From contig JANQNX010000006.1 of the NCBI GenBank assembly GCA_028279365.1, forward strand, positions 95,090 through 159,089: a stretch of DNA of 64,000 nt, written 5' to 3'. This DNA is from Gammaproteobacteria bacterium. Its GTDB lineage: Bacteria > Pseudomonadota > Gammaproteobacteria > Eutrophobiales > Eutrophobiaceae. The notes under the pieces are model-generated. The model was not told the origin of the DNA and ran no database searches. It saw only the letters and a list, made by a program, of their open reading frames with translations. Both the position numbers and the translations under genes were made by a program. This document shows, piece after piece, positions 16,389 to 25,976 of the stretch. The number at the start of each line of letters is the position of its first letter. Position 1 is the first letter of the stretch.

Positions 16389-16472
16389 AGATTGATTATC
16401 ATTTACAACTTTAATTTAGGATAAAAAGACTGATCTGCATAAATACTGGATCGCTAATAAATGATAATGAAT
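16389..16472. promoter_or_regulatory. Region with Fur-box-like half sites upstream of the Fur-family gene and fimT
   Basis: GATTGATTATCATTT near 16390 and AAATGATAATGAATT near 16459 contain the TGATAAT half of a Fur box, with poor second halves. They lie between the divergent regulator and the pilin operon, so either or both could be controlled. This is a suggestion from motif resemblance only. Confidence 0.3.
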
Positions 16473-16623
16473 TGTTAACTCCGTCACAGTTCAACTACCG
16501 CTCTCGACCACTCGTCGCATCAATCCCGCCGTTGGTCAATTAGCACTACTTACAAAATTCATATTTGCTATAACAGTTGTTGAGATACTAGCAAACACTC
16601 GAATCATATTCTGGAACGTGTAA

Positions 16624-17163
16624 ATGATTACTAAAATAAACATGCAGTATGGATTTACCATCATCGAATTAATGATCGTAATAACCATCGCAGGAATTCT
16701 TGCCGCCATTGCGATACCCAGCTATACAAATATGACCAAGAATAACTGTTTAACAGTCAGTGCAAATTCTCTAGTCAGCTCTTTTCAACTAGCCAGAAGT
16801 GAGGCAGTCAAGAGAAAGACGAATGTCACCATCACGGGAAGTGCAAACTGGGCAGATGGATGGACAATTACGCTAGATGAGGATACTGACGGTGATTCTG
16901 TACTAGATGCCGGTGAAGATTTTGACGGAGATGGCGTACTTGATGCAGCAGCTTTACTTAGAACAGTGACTTTAACTTGCACCAATATGACTATTTCAGA
17001 AACGGGTTCTGACACCACATTTGTTTATGGAGATAACGGCTTCATTGATAACCGAGGAACATTTGATTTTTGCGATGACAGAACGGGGGAAACAGGAAGG
17101 CAGGTAACAATTAATTCTGTTGGACGACCAAGCACTAACTCAAACTTTACAGGTTGTAGTTAG
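16624..17163 (+). CDS. fimT: Minor pseudopilin, FimT/GspH family
   Basis: A 179-aa type IV pilus minor pilin. It has a prepilin peptidase site and hydrophobic helix at the N-terminus (GFTIIELMIVITIAGILAAI, with Glu at +5 of the mature form), then a GspH/FimT globular domain. Residues about 80-105 contain two Asp-rich loops (DTDGDSVLDAGED and DFDGDGVLDAA) that look like calcium-binding repeats inserted where FimT proteins usually have one short loop. It is the first gene of the minor-pilin operon and lies 2 bases before pilV. Confidence 0.9.
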   Translation: MITKINMQYGFTIIELMIVITIAGILAAIAIPSYTNMTKNNCLTVSANSLVSSFQLARSEAVKRKTNVTITGSANWADGWTITLDEDTDGDSVLDAGEDFDGDGVLDAAALLRTVTLTCTNMTISETGSDTTFVYGDNGFIDNRGTFDFCDDRTGETGRQVTINSVGRPSTNSNFTGCS

Positions 17164-17165
17164 AC

Positions 17166-17618
17166 ATGATGATCAAACATAAAAAAAACAATCAACGCGG
17201 CTTCACATTAATTGAGGTGCTAATCGCGCTTCTGATATTGGCAATAGGCGTGTTAGGTATCGCTGCATTACAATTTAAAGCCTTAAAGTACAGTAAAGAC
17301 TCTTTCCTAAGAAGCCAGATAAATTTTCTTGCTTATGATATAGCTGACAGAATGCGAGCTAACAGGACAAATGCCACGGACTACACGGGTAATTACACTG
17401 TTCCTACCAATACTGCTAATAACGCATGCGTTCAAAACACAGGGGCAAACGCTGCCAATGACCTTGGCTGCTGGCGCAACACTGTTGACATCGCACTCCC
17501 CCCCGGTAGCACGGCAAATATTACTGAATCGGCCGGTTTATACACTGTCTCTCTTGGATGGACCAATCGTGAAGGAGAGACTCGAGTAGTTACATATACT
17601 TTTAATCCAGGCTCATAG
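17166..17618 (+). CDS. pilV: Type IV pilus modification/minor pilin PilV
   Basis: A 150-aa minor pilin with the short positively charged leader MMIKHKKNNQRG, cleavage before FTLIEVLIALLILAIGVLGI, and a PilV-type C-terminal domain (LRSQINFLAYDIADRMRANR, then a variable region with two Cys). With FimT, PilW, PilX and PilE it forms the pilus initiation or priming complex that works with PilY1. It is tightly packed with fimT upstream and pilW 4 bases downstream. Confidence 0.92.
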   Translation: MMIKHKKNNQRGFTLIEVLIALLILAIGVLGIAALQFKALKYSKDSFLRSQINFLAYDIADRMRANRTNATDYTGNYTVPTNTANNACVQNTGANAANDLGCWRNTVDIALPPGSTANITESAGLYTVSLGWTNREGETRVVTYTFNPGS

Positions 17619-17622
17619 AAAC

Positions 17623-18699
17623 ATGATGAAACATAAAAACCAAAATGGTCTTTCGTTAATTGAACTCATGATAGCAATGCTAATTGGAGTACTATTGCTT
17701 TTAGGTGCTACAGGTCTGTTTATGAGTAACAAGCGAATTTATAGAGAACAAGATTCAATGGGACGTTTGCAGGAAAATGCCCGCTTCGCTACCGAACTTC
17801 TGATAAGGGATATTCGCACAGCAGGTTATGTAGGTTGTGCAGCACAAGTCGCGTTTGTTACAAATAACATGACTGGCATGACAAATGATGATCAACTATT
17901 AAGTTTAATTAACCCAATTGAAGGCTCAGAAAATGGTGCGGTATTTGAACCCAGCGACTCAGCCCTTCCGACTAATCCGGCCCCTTTGGCCGGGACTGAT
18001 GCAATCACTGTCCGTTTTATGGAAACAACCGGTGTCACCATTACCTCTGCAATGGCGACAGTTGCATCAAATCCGATTGTCTCTGATACAACCAACATCT
18101 CTGCTAACGATATTGTCGCCATCAGTGATTGTGAAGCAACCGACCTTTTCCAGGTCACACAGGTCACAGGCGGCGCAAACCCTGCGTTGGCACATGCTAC
18201 AGGGGGGGCGTTTAACCCAGGCAACTCCACCGCCGATCTCAGTAAAAGATACAACGATGATGCATCAATTTTAAGATTCAATTCTTATCGTTATTACATC
18301 GGCAATAATGCCGATGGTGTTCCCAGTTTATACCGTCAGCGGCTTGGTCAAGATTTGGATGATTCCGATGGCGACAGTGATTTTACAGAGGTTATCGAAC
18401 ATTCTCAGGAACTGATTGAAGGCGTTGAAAATATGCAATTACTTTACGGTGAAGATACTGGTACAGATAGAGTAGCAGATACCTATGTAGACGCTACAGC
18501 TGTAACAAATTGGGACAACGTCGTCAGCGTTCGCATCGCCTTATTGTTTAGAACAGTTAACCAAAACTTCTCAATCGACCCGGATACCCAGACATATAAT
18601 TTATTAGGCACGACTTATGATCCTGTAGATGACTTTCATAGACGTAAAGTTGTTAACTCTACAATTGTTTTACGAAATCGTTTAAATACAAGCACATAA
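17623..18699 (+). CDS. pilW: Type IV pilus assembly protein PilW
   Basis: A 358-aa minor pilin. The leader MMKHKNQNG is followed by LSLIELMIAMLIGVLLLLGA, the N-terminal prepilin helix with Glu at +5. The large C-terminal domain includes MGRLQENARFATELLIRDIRTAGYVGC, a PilW hallmark, and ends with VSVRIALLFR...RKVVNSTIVLRNR. Length is in the usual range. It lies in the operon between pilV and pilX. Confidence 0.92.
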   Translation: MMKHKNQNGLSLIELMIAMLIGVLLLLGATGLFMSNKRIYREQDSMGRLQENARFATELLIRDIRTAGYVGCAAQVAFVTNNMTGMTNDDQLLSLINPIEGSENGAVFEPSDSALPTNPAPLAGTDAITVRFMETTGVTITSAMATVASNPIVSDTTNISANDIVAISDCEATDLFQVTQVTGGANPALAHATGGAFNPGNSTADLSKRYNDDASILRFNSYRYYIGNNADGVPSLYRQRLGQDLDDSDGDSDFTEVIEHSQELIEGVENMQLLYGEDTGTDRVADTYVDATAVTNWDNVVSVRIALLFRTVNQNFSIDPDTQTYNLLGTTYDPVDDFHRRKVVNSTIVLRNRLNTST

Positions 18700-18703
18700 T
18701 TTT

Positions 18704-19177
18704 ATGATTCGCGCAACTATGAACATACAAAAAAATGAACAAGGTGCAGCTTTAATTACTGCACTAATACTGCTCGTTTTATTAACGCTTCTTGGGTTAA
18801 GCACTATGAGCACCACGACGATGGAAGAAAAGATGTCCGCTAACTCGCAGGAAAATAATAGAGCATTTCAAACTGCAGAGAGCGGACTTGAAATGGTGCT
18901 TAATGATGATTCAGCTATTGACACTTCCAATACACAAGAACTTGATGGAACTGCAGATGACAAATACGACAACACTGTAACTGTTGGCTCCGGCTCATAC
19001 ACTGCAACGACCAGGAATAATGCTGTCTATCTTCAAAAAACTCTGCCGAGACGAGGCGAAGGCTGGGATAGCACTTATGCTTACTATTATTTTGATTTAT
19101 CTGCACAAGGCACAACCAATAGCGGCTCAACAGCGACTGTACACGCTGGCATCTATCAAGTTGGTAAAAATAATTGA
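18704..19177 (+). CDS. pilX: Type IV pilus assembly protein PilX
   Basis: A 157-aa PilX-type minor pilin with EQGAALITALILLVLLTLLG as the hydrophobic N-terminal helix (a GspK/PilX-type start without the canonical pilin phenylalanine) and SANSQENNRAFQTAESGLE near 45-63, typical of PilX. The frame starts at 18704, or at the second ATG 18719. It precedes a small secreted protein and pilY1. Confidence 0.88.
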   Translation: MIRATMNIQKNEQGAALITALILLVLLTLLGLSTMSTTTMEEKMSANSQENNRAFQTAESGLEMVLNDDSAIDTSNTQELDGTADDKYDNTVTVGSGSYTATTRNNAVYLQKTLPRRGEGWDSTYAYYYFDLSAQGTTNSGSTATVHAGIYQVGKNN

Positions 19178-19199
19178 ATTTTCTTCAGGAGCAAAAACA

Positions 19200-19472
19200 A
19201 TGAACAAGCTCAAAACACATCTATTAATTGCATCATTAATTTTTAATCCAATTTTGTCGTTTGCAGCGACGAATCAAGGTTCGCCTCGACTTGTCGACGC
19301 TGGTAATGATGGCAGTGAGAGATATTACATCGTGTATTGCCCCGATGGTCGTAGAGGAAGTGTCGTGAACTATTATGAAGAAGGAAAGGTTTGTACACGT
19401 CCGGAAGGCGCACAAGAAGACATTTGTAGCGCATGGACTATCGACGAAGCAGCAAAAGCAGCGTGTAATTAA
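19200..19472 (+). CDS. Small secreted cysteine-containing protein in the pilus operon
   Basis: A 90-aa protein starting at the ATG at 19200, with CAGGAG 8 bases upstream. A signal peptide (about 1-22, ending SFA) is followed by a short mature domain with four Cys, including YCPDGRRG, VCTRPEGA and DICSAW. I do not recognise it. Its position between pilX and pilY1 suggests a periplasmic or surface pilus accessory. The Cys pairs may form disulphides. Confidence 0.75.
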   Translation: MNKLKTHLLIASLIFNPILSFAATNQGSPRLVDAGNDGSERYYIVYCPDGRRGSVVNYYEEGKVCTRPEGAQEDICSAWTIDEAAKAACN

Positions 19473-19524
19473 TCCTGTTTTTCATTGTAAATATTTAAAG
19501 ACCCCATATTAAGAGAGCAACACT

Positions 19525-22500
19525 ATGTTGAACACGTTAATAAAAAAATATCTTTATTCTCTGGCTGTATTAGCGCTGGTTTTTAACAGTGGTTCAGCTG
19601 TTTATGCAGATGACACTGAAATTTACTTCACTGGGCAAGGTGCTGATGAAGCTGTTAGACCGAACATTATTTTTATTCTCGATACCTCTGGAAGTATGAG
19701 CGCTACTGTATCAGGCACCGGTGGACAATCGCGTTTAGAGGTAATGAAAGACGCGGTAAAACAGGTCATTACTGACGTGGAAGACGTCAATATTGGTTTA
19801 ATGCGATTTACCAGTGGTTCCGGTGGCCCGGTATTATTTCCTGTAACTGGCCTTGAGAGTGATGTTAACACTGTTGAATCTGAGGCCACAGTAGGTACAT
19901 TCGATTATGAAACATCGATAACCGATGGCATTAATGATGTAGAAATGAATATTGATGATTCGAATGCGATGTATCTTTCTCAAAGTATTATTGAGGTTGA
20001 CCAAATAAACACAACTATTTCCACTATTCCTACTACGGCTTCATTCGAACAGCGTTTAACTAGCAATAATAGGGATGCTGAAGAAAAGGTCGGCGGTGGT
20101 GACGACGGTGATGTTGATGATGACAGTGGCGATCTGGACTTTAGACCGAACAGCATTGTTTCGACTTTGTTTGAAGTTAATATACCTGACAATGCCAAGA
20201 TTACTGATGCCTATATTCAATTCAGGGTCGATAATCAAAGAACAACGACAACGAATATCACAATTTACGGAGAGGACTCTGACGATGCCAGTTTCTTCGA
20301 TGAATGTAATGATGGCTGCAAGGATATTTCGTCTCGTACCAGAACATCCGCTTCGGTCGCCTGGAATGGTGTCGCTGCATCCAGCGCTGGTGCTGCAGTC
20401 AACACACCGGATATAAAAACTATCGTGCAGGAGATTGTGAGTCGTGGCTGCGCCGATCCGTCTGACCCGACCAATACTACAAACTGCACCTATGAAAATG
20501 ATGAAATGAACTTCATCTTTATCACCAGCACGGGTAATCGCGATTTTGAATCGAGAAATGGTAGTTCCAGTAGAGCGCCAAAACTATTTATCGAATACGA
20601 AAGCGGTACAACTACTGCGACAAATTCTGATACCCAAATTGCCGGGTTACGTTTTGAAAACATCCGCATCCCTCAAGGCGCGACAATTACCGATGCGAGC
20701 CTGATATTTACGCCAACTTCTACCGTTACTACTACGGCTGAATGGAGGATCACTGCTGAAGATGTTGATAATTCAGCAGAGTTTACCTCAGCTGATGGAA
20801 ATATTAGTGTTGGGACTCGAACACGAACAAGTGCCGTGGCAGAATGGGACATTGGTACCGGTGATTGGGCCACGGATGCTGATGGAGGTGTGGCGATTGA
20901 AACGTCAGACCAGGGCGGCAACACACCTTTAAAAAATGTAATCCAGGAAGTTGTCAACCGTCCCGGATGGTGCGGAGGAAACTCCCTAAGCTTGTTCATT
21001 ACCGGTGATGATGACGTAAATAAAGTTAGAGGCTTTGAAAGCTTTGAAAGCTCTGCAGATAATACTGTTCGATTAAAATACTCTTACACCTCATCCGGCG
21101 GTTGTTTTGAAAATATTGAAACATCTCAAGCCGGTATAGGAAATGATGATGCCGAACAAGCGGCATCTGTGGTCAATACCATTGATACCGATCTTAACAT
21201 AGGACAAGCGTCAGACGTTGGTCAAAGCCAAACGGTAGGCTTACGTTTTCAGGGTATTGATGTCCCTCAAGGCTCTTCAATCATAGAAGCAAGGCTGTTG
21301 TTCTATGCGCAAGGCACGTCAACCGGAACAGCGAACTTTACCATCAAGGGCATAGATGTTGATGATGTCGTCAGTTTCTCTGCCACAACAGATGACATTA
21401 CTAATAGACCAGCAACAACGGCGTCTGTGGCATGGGCTCCAGAAGACTGGACGACTACCGGTGAACTCTATGAAAGTGCAGACATATCAACTGTCGTTGC
21501 TGAAATTGTCGCACGACCTGGATGGGCCAGTGGCAATAATATGGGTTTTATTATTGAGCCGGGCACTGGCGAGCGTATTGCCGATTCGTATAATGGCGAT
21601 CCTGCAAGAGGACCCAGGTTGAGGCTTCGCTACGCAGATACGGTGAGTTTGCCATTTAAATCAGTTCGCGAGACTCTAATAGAGATCGTTGATGATCTTC
21701 CCGCTAGCGGCTTAACACCTATACAGGAAACATTGTATGAAGCAGCACGCTATTGGCGCGGTGAAAGTATGGAATATGGCGATAGTCGTGCTGGGGCAAG
21801 AAGAGCAAGGATTAGCCATCCTGGTAGTTATTGCACTAGCCCAGGAAACTGTCGAGGTGCCAAGGAAAATGAAGGTGGCGGTACACCAACGGATGAATAT
21901 GGTGTCTATACACCAAGTTCTTGTAATATTGCCACTAACCCGAGTAGCAGTAATTGTTCCTCTCAAGTTATCGAACACGATGATAACAGCAATGAAGCCA
22001 GGTATATCTCCCCTTTCAGTTCAGATTTAACCTGCGCGAATAACTATCAAGTACTGTTAACAGACGGTAGCGCTAACGGCGGCAACAATGATAGTCCTGA
22101 AATCAAGGCATTGACTGGAAAAAGCACTTGTTTCGCTAATAACAGCACATTTAAAACGTCAGATGATATTGATAGAACATATCCCAGCAGTGAAGATTGC
22201 ACAGTTGACTTGGCTCAATATATGGCAACTGTCGATCAATCTACCAGCAGCGTTGGTGAGAACCTGGCTAATGACCAATTAGTTAAAACCTACACGATTG
22301 GTTTCAACCTTGATAATGCAGGGGCGACACAATTTATTAAAGACATTGCCAATCTTGGCGAAGGTCAGTTTTACGAAGCGAGCACAGCAGGACAACTAGT
22401 TGATGTGTTTACGACTATTCTGACAGATGTTAAGAGCGATCCTACTTCGTTTGTATCGCCTTCACTCGCAACCAACGCATTCAACCGTTTACTTAGTCGA

Positions 22501-24621
22501 GACGAAGTTTACTTTGGTTTATTTACGCCTGAGCTGTCATCGTCATGGTACGGTAACATGAAGAAATACAATATTTGTGTTGATACTGCTGATGGTTGTT
22601 CTTTGGGTGCAATACTGGATGCTACCAGTGCAAATGCAATTGATGACACCGATAACCGCTTCAAAGACACGGCGCAAAGTATTTGGTCAGATTCAGTGGA
22701 TGGACGGGCTACCACACAAGGTGGGGCTGGTGCGGAAATCACTGACTACACAAATCAAATTTTGTACACCGATAAGGGCGTTCCTGGGTTTCCTGTATCA
22801 GGAGCCTTGCTAAGCGCATCCGGACTAAAAATGACGAGTTCGAATTGGGATGATGCTGCTTTGGCTGCTTTAAGAGCTGGCGTTTGTCCGACGCCATCCA
22901 CCACAGGCGGGTCAGAGTGTGAAGAAAGGATGCATTGGCTGCTTGGTAAGAAAGTAATAACCGACGCTAGCAATGACGTAAACGTTAATCAACGCTGGTC
23001 TGTCAATGATGTACTGCATAGCTCACCCTCAGTCATAACCTACGGCGGTGCAGATACTGATAATGATGGTATTACTGAGACATTTTTCGACAAAATTGTC
23101 TATGGTACTAATGATGGCACTTTGCACTTTGTGAATGGCACGACAGGTGTTGAAGAGTGGCGTTATCTACCCAGCGATTTCTGGCAACAGCAGCAAACTC
23201 AATATCTGGACGCTCAAGGCGACCACACCTATGGAATCGATATTACGCCGGCAATATGGCAGGTTGATAACAACTTTAATGGGACAATAGAGCCAGGCCT
23301 AGGGGATTTTGTTAAAGTCTTCCTTGCTACACGTCGTGGGGGCAACTATTTATATGCACTCGATCTGACAGCAACAGTTGGCGATATTACTGATACAGTT
23401 ATTCCAAGGTTTCTCTGGCGTAAACAAGGTGGGGTTGATGTCGGCTATGAGCGTCTTGGTCAAACCTGGTCTCAACCTCAAATCGCACAGATTTCTGTTA
23501 AATCAGGTGCTACCACCACCAGCAAAGATGTATTGATTTTTGGTGGAGGCTACGACACGGCTCTTGACGACCCGAATGTGTATACCCCAGCAGATAATTC
23601 GGGTAATGATTTTCTTGGAAATGCCGTTTACATAGCAGATCCTAATGATGGCAGTGTAATCGTTTCAATTAGTGGCTCGGGAAGCGGTGCTGACATTGAA
23701 GTACCTGAAATGAGTTATTCCATCCCATCTCGAATCAGGGTAGTTGATAGTGATGGAGACAGTCTGATTGACAGGCTGTATTTTGGCGATACAGGAGGTC
23801 AGATATGGCGTGTAGATTTAGCAGCCGATATCGATACGACTGGCACTAGCCCTACCCCTGAGAGTACCACTGTAGTAGGAAGGTTAGCGTCTATTTCTGA
23901 CACTACAGACGATACCAAGAAAAGACGTTTTTTCGAGCCACCTTCCGTAGTGCAGGTGAGAGATACCGTTTACTCTGATACTGCAGAATATGATTATGTA
24001 CTTATTGGATCAGGCTTCCGACCAAGCCCGCTAAATACCGAAGTACTGGATCAGTTCTATGCATTTCGTGATACTTTCATCGACGCTAACTCCTTACCTG
24101 ATGCTGATGGTGATAACATCGCGGAAGCGACTGATGGCTATCCCTCTGCCGGAGGTATTCCAATAACAACTACCACGATGGTAGATGCGACAACTCGCGC
24201 ACTCGATGCAACTAATGCGAGTGATTTAGCCGGTGACGGTTGGTACTACGACTTTACTGCAAGTGGTAATACTGCTGAAAAAGTGCTGTCGGCACCAACA
24301 ACTACAGCCGGTATTGTTACTTTTACAACCTTCAGACCAAGTGCTGTATCTATTACGGACCCTTGTCAAGGTGGAGTGGGCAATGCAAATGCCTATAATT
24401 TCAATATTTTATCCGCAAATGGCGCACTCGACTGGGACGGTGACGGCGATATCGATTTAGCTGACAGAGCGCTGGCCCTAGGCGGTGGCATCCCCTCAGA
24501 TGTAGTGCCTGTATTCACTAAAGAAGGGGTTGTTGGTATCGTAGGTATTGAGGGTGGTGCCTCGCAATTAGGCAAATTAGCCGGGCTTCCACGTTATCGA
24601 ACCTATTGGTATGAAGAGTAA
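19525..24621 (+). CDS. pilY1: Type IV pilus tip adhesin/assembly protein PilY1, enlarged
   Basis: A 1698-aa secreted protein with signal peptide (1-28). A VWA domain opens with FILDTSGSMS (MIDAS DxSxS near 53) and resumes after an insertion at SVRETLIEIV (about 707), with a second part including YQVLLTDGSANGG. The C-terminal half is a PilY1 beta-propeller (about 960-1600) with NDGTLHFVNG and the calcium loop VDSDGDSLIDRLYFGD (about 1407-1420). Between about 209 and 705 lie three related beta-sandwich repeats, each with LRFxxIxxPQGAxIxxAxLxF followed by a VxEIVxRxGW motif. This makes the protein much longer than the usual roughly 1000-1200 aa. PilY1 primes pilus assembly and can bind surfaces. 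Confidence 0.93.
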   Translation: MLNTLIKKYLYSLAVLALVFNSGSAVYADDTEIYFTGQGADEAVRPNIIFILDTSGSMSATVSGTGGQSRLEVMKDAVKQVITDVEDVNIGLMRFTSGSGGPVLFPVTGLESDVNTVESEATVGTFDYETSITDGINDVEMNIDDSNAMYLSQSIIEVDQINTTISTIPTTASFEQRLTSNNRDAEEKVGGGDDGDVDDDSGDLDFRPNSIVSTLFEVNIPDNAKITDAYIQFRVDNQRTTTTNITIYGEDSDDASFFDECNDGCKDISSRTRTSASVAWNGVAASSAGAAVNTPDIKTIVQEIVSRGCADPSDPTNTTNCTYENDEMNFIFITSTGNRDFESRNGSSSRAPKLFIEYESGTTTATNSDTQIAGLRFENIRIPQGATITDASLIFTPTSTVTTTAEWRITAEDVDNSAEFTSADGNISVGTRTRTSAVAEWDIGTGDWATDADGGVAIETSDQGGNTPLKNVIQEVVNRPGWCGGNSLSLFITGDDDVNKVRGFESFESSADNTVRLKYSYTSSGGCFENIETSQAGIGNDDAEQAASVVNTIDTDLNIGQASDVGQSQTVGLRFQGIDVPQGSSIIEARLLFYAQGTSTGTANFTIKGIDVDDVVSFSATTDDITNRPATTASVAWAPEDWTTTGELYESADISTVVAEIVARPGWASGNNMGFIIEPGTGERIADSYNGDPARGPRLRLRYADTVSLPFKSVRETLIEIVDDLPASGLTPIQETLYEAARYWRGESMEYGDSRAGARRARISHPGSYCTSPGNCRGAKENEGGGTPTDEYGVYTPSSCNIATNPSSSNCSSQVIEHDDNSNEARYISPFSSDLTCANNYQVLLTDGSANGGNNDSPEIKALTGKSTCFANNSTFKTSDDIDRTYPSSEDCTVDLAQYMATVDQSTSSVGENLANDQLVKTYTIGFNLDNAGATQFIKDIANLGEGQFYEASTAGQLVDVFTTILTDVKSDPTSFVSPSLATNAFNRLLSRDEVYFGLFTPELSSSWYGNMKKYNICVDTADGCSLGAILDATSANAIDDTDNRFKDTAQSIWSDSVDGRATTQGGAGAEITDYTNQILYTDKGVPGFPVSGALLSASGLKMTSSNWDDAALAALRAGVCPTPSTTGGSECEERMHWLLGKKVITDASNDVNVNQRWSVNDVLHSSPSVITYGGADTDNDGITETFFDKIVYGTNDGTLHFVNGTTGVEEWRYLPSDFWQQQQTQYLDAQGDHTYGIDITPAIWQVDNNFNGTIEPGLGDFVKVFLATRRGGNYLYALDLTATVGDITDTVIPRFLWRKQGGVDVGYERLGQTWSQPQIAQISVKSGATTTSKDVLIFGGGYDTALDDPNVYTPADNSGNDFLGNAVYIADPNDGSVIVSISGSGSGADIEVPEMSYSIPSRIRVVDSDGDSLIDRLYFGDTGGQIWRVDLAADIDTTGTSPTPESTTVVGRLASISDTTDDTKKRRFFEPPSVVQVRDTVYSDTAEYDYVLIGSGFRPSPLNTEVLDQFYAFRDTFIDANSLPDADGDNIAEATDGYPSAGGIPITTTTMVDATTRALDATNASDLAGDGWYYDFTASGNTAEKVLSAPTTTAGIVTFTTFRPSAVSITDPCQGGVGNANAYNFNILSANGALDWDGDGDIDLADRALALGGGIPSDVVPVFTKEGVVGIVGIEGGASQLGKLAGLPRYRTYWYEE

Positions 24622-24637
24622 TAACTTGGTTGATCTT

Positions 24638-24670
24638 TATCAGTAGCTGACAAGCAGTCAGCTACTGATA
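24638..24670 (+). repeat. Perfect 14-bp inverted repeat between pilY1 and pilE
   Basis: TATCAGTAGCTGAC and its exact complement flank a 5-base loop, 17 bases after the pilY1 stop. No T-run follows. In RNA it would be a strong hairpin that could slow transcription or protect the upstream message, adjusting pilE relative to pilY1. Confidence 0.7.
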
Positions 24671-24738
24671 TACTGCCCAGGTGGAGTATTTTCAAAAACG
24701 GTGGTTAATACTTAACTAGATAAACTAGAGGGGATATC

Positions 24739-25179
24739 ATGATAAAAACGCAGTCTACTAAAGCAAATCAATATGGTTTCACGTTGATCGAACTTATGAT
24801 TGTTGTAGGAATCATTGGTATTTTAGCTGCTGTTGCGTTTCCCTCTTATCAAAGATACGTTGAACGAGGTAAACGTTCTGAAGGACGCGCAGCATTGCTC
24901 GATGCCGCTGCGATACAGGAACGCCATTACTCAGATTGTAATCAATATGGAACGTTAGGAACAACGAGCGACTGTGCAGCAAATACAGTTAACATCGATA
25001 CTACTACCGAAACCGATAAATATAATCTCAGCATTACTCTGGGAACAAATAATCAAACCTATGTATTAACAGCAACACCAACTTTTACTGACACAGACTG
25101 TGGCAATCTGACTTACACTCAAGCTGGTGTAAAAGGTTTGACTGGTACCGGAACAGTTAGAGACTGTTGGGCGAAATAA
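24739..25179 (+). CDS. pilE: Type IV pilin-like protein PilE
   Basis: A 146-aa pilin with leader [13 protein letters not shown], cleavage before [20 protein letters not shown], then [21 protein letters not shown], characteristic of the PilE minor pilin of the fimU/pilVWXY1E operon. Cys pairs near 68-82 and 132-142 probably form the C-terminal disulphide region. A GGGGATAT ribosome-binding region precedes the ATG. Whether it is a minor or the major pilin cannot be told from one window, but its place after pilY1 argues for minor pilin. Confidence 0.9.
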   Translation: MIKTQSTKANQYGFTLIELMIVVGIIGILAAVAFPSYQRYVERGKRSEGRAALLDAAAIQERHYSDCNQYGTLGTTSDCAANTVNIDTTTETDKYNLSITLGTNNQTYVLTATPTFTDTDCGNLTYTQAGVKGLTGTGTVRDCWAK

Positions 25180-25204
25180 GTAATTCATTTTGCGTTGTTT
25201 TATC

Positions 25205-25963
25205 ATGTCCAAAAGAACTACCCTGCTTTTTATTCTTTTAGTCAATGTAACTATTTTTTCAATCGGATGTTCAGAATCTGATACTCCAAACCAAGCTGAA
25301 AAAATAGCTAAGGAGAACAATTTAGCGAGCGTCGAAGAAAACACTGAAATTGGAACACAAAGCAACACGATAAAACCAAAATATAATTATAAAATTCTCC
25401 GAAGAAATATTACATTTGGTGACGCGACATTTCCAGAAGTCAAATGGGCATTAACCGAAACTGACGTCCTGCAGCTATCAAACACTATGCACGCTCTCTA
25501 TTCCATGCGCTGGCACCGCGGGGTCTATAATCTTCTTTTTGACTTGTGGCATTTAAATAAGGATAAATACCCTGAGTTAGCGTGGAAAACTATTGAACAA
25601 ACACCCGTCAGAATAGCTTTAGCAAGCACAATAAGCAGAGAGCAAACAATTGATACATCGGAGTTTCAAAATTTTATCCGTTCTTATATGGATGATGAGA
25701 ATCAATCTAATTTGGCACAGGTAGTTATCGCATTAGGCTTAAATGGAAATCCTGACGACGTTGAATACATCAAAACTTTGGCAAGTGGAAGTGATCAGTT
25801 TGTCAGTAACAGCGCGATTAGTAGTTTAGCTATACTGAATCATGATTCAGCTAAAGAAGCAATGATAGAACTTTACGAACAGAACAAGGAAAACACAAAG
25901 GGAGATTTATTAATCGGGCTATTAGAAAAAGCATACTCCTGGTCTCCAGGAAATCACGAATAA
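25205..25963 (+). CDS. Putative lipoprotein with HEAT-like helical domain
   Basis: A 252-aa protein. The ATG at 25205 gives a lipoprotein signal (MSKRTTLLFILLVNVTIFSI then GC); an in-frame TTG 15 bases earlier is disfavoured. After a Ser/Glu-rich linker, the C-terminal two thirds are helical, with repeats such as SNLAQVVIALGLNGNPDDVEYI and FVSNSAISSLAILNHDSA, suggesting HEAT-like repeats. Function unknown. It lies 25 bases after pilE and may be co-transcribed with it. Confidence 0.75.
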   Translation: MSKRTTLLFILLVNVTIFSIGCSESDTPNQAEKIAKENNLASVEENTEIGTQSNTIKPKYNYKILRRNITFGDATFPEVKWALTETDVLQLSNTMHALYSMRWHRGVYNLLFDLWHLNKDKYPELAWKTIEQTPVRIALASTISREQTIDTSEFQNFIRSYMDDENQSNLAQVVIALGLNGNPDDVEYIKTLASGSDQFVSNSAISSLAILNHDSAKEAMIELYEQNKENTKGDLLIGLLEKAYSWSPGNHE

Positions 25964-25976
25964 GCCTCAGTAAAAT

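Noticed and set aside
17892..18281. Open frames on both strands inside pilW
   Set aside because: They are shadows of pilW, which has a full minor-pilin signature through this segment.
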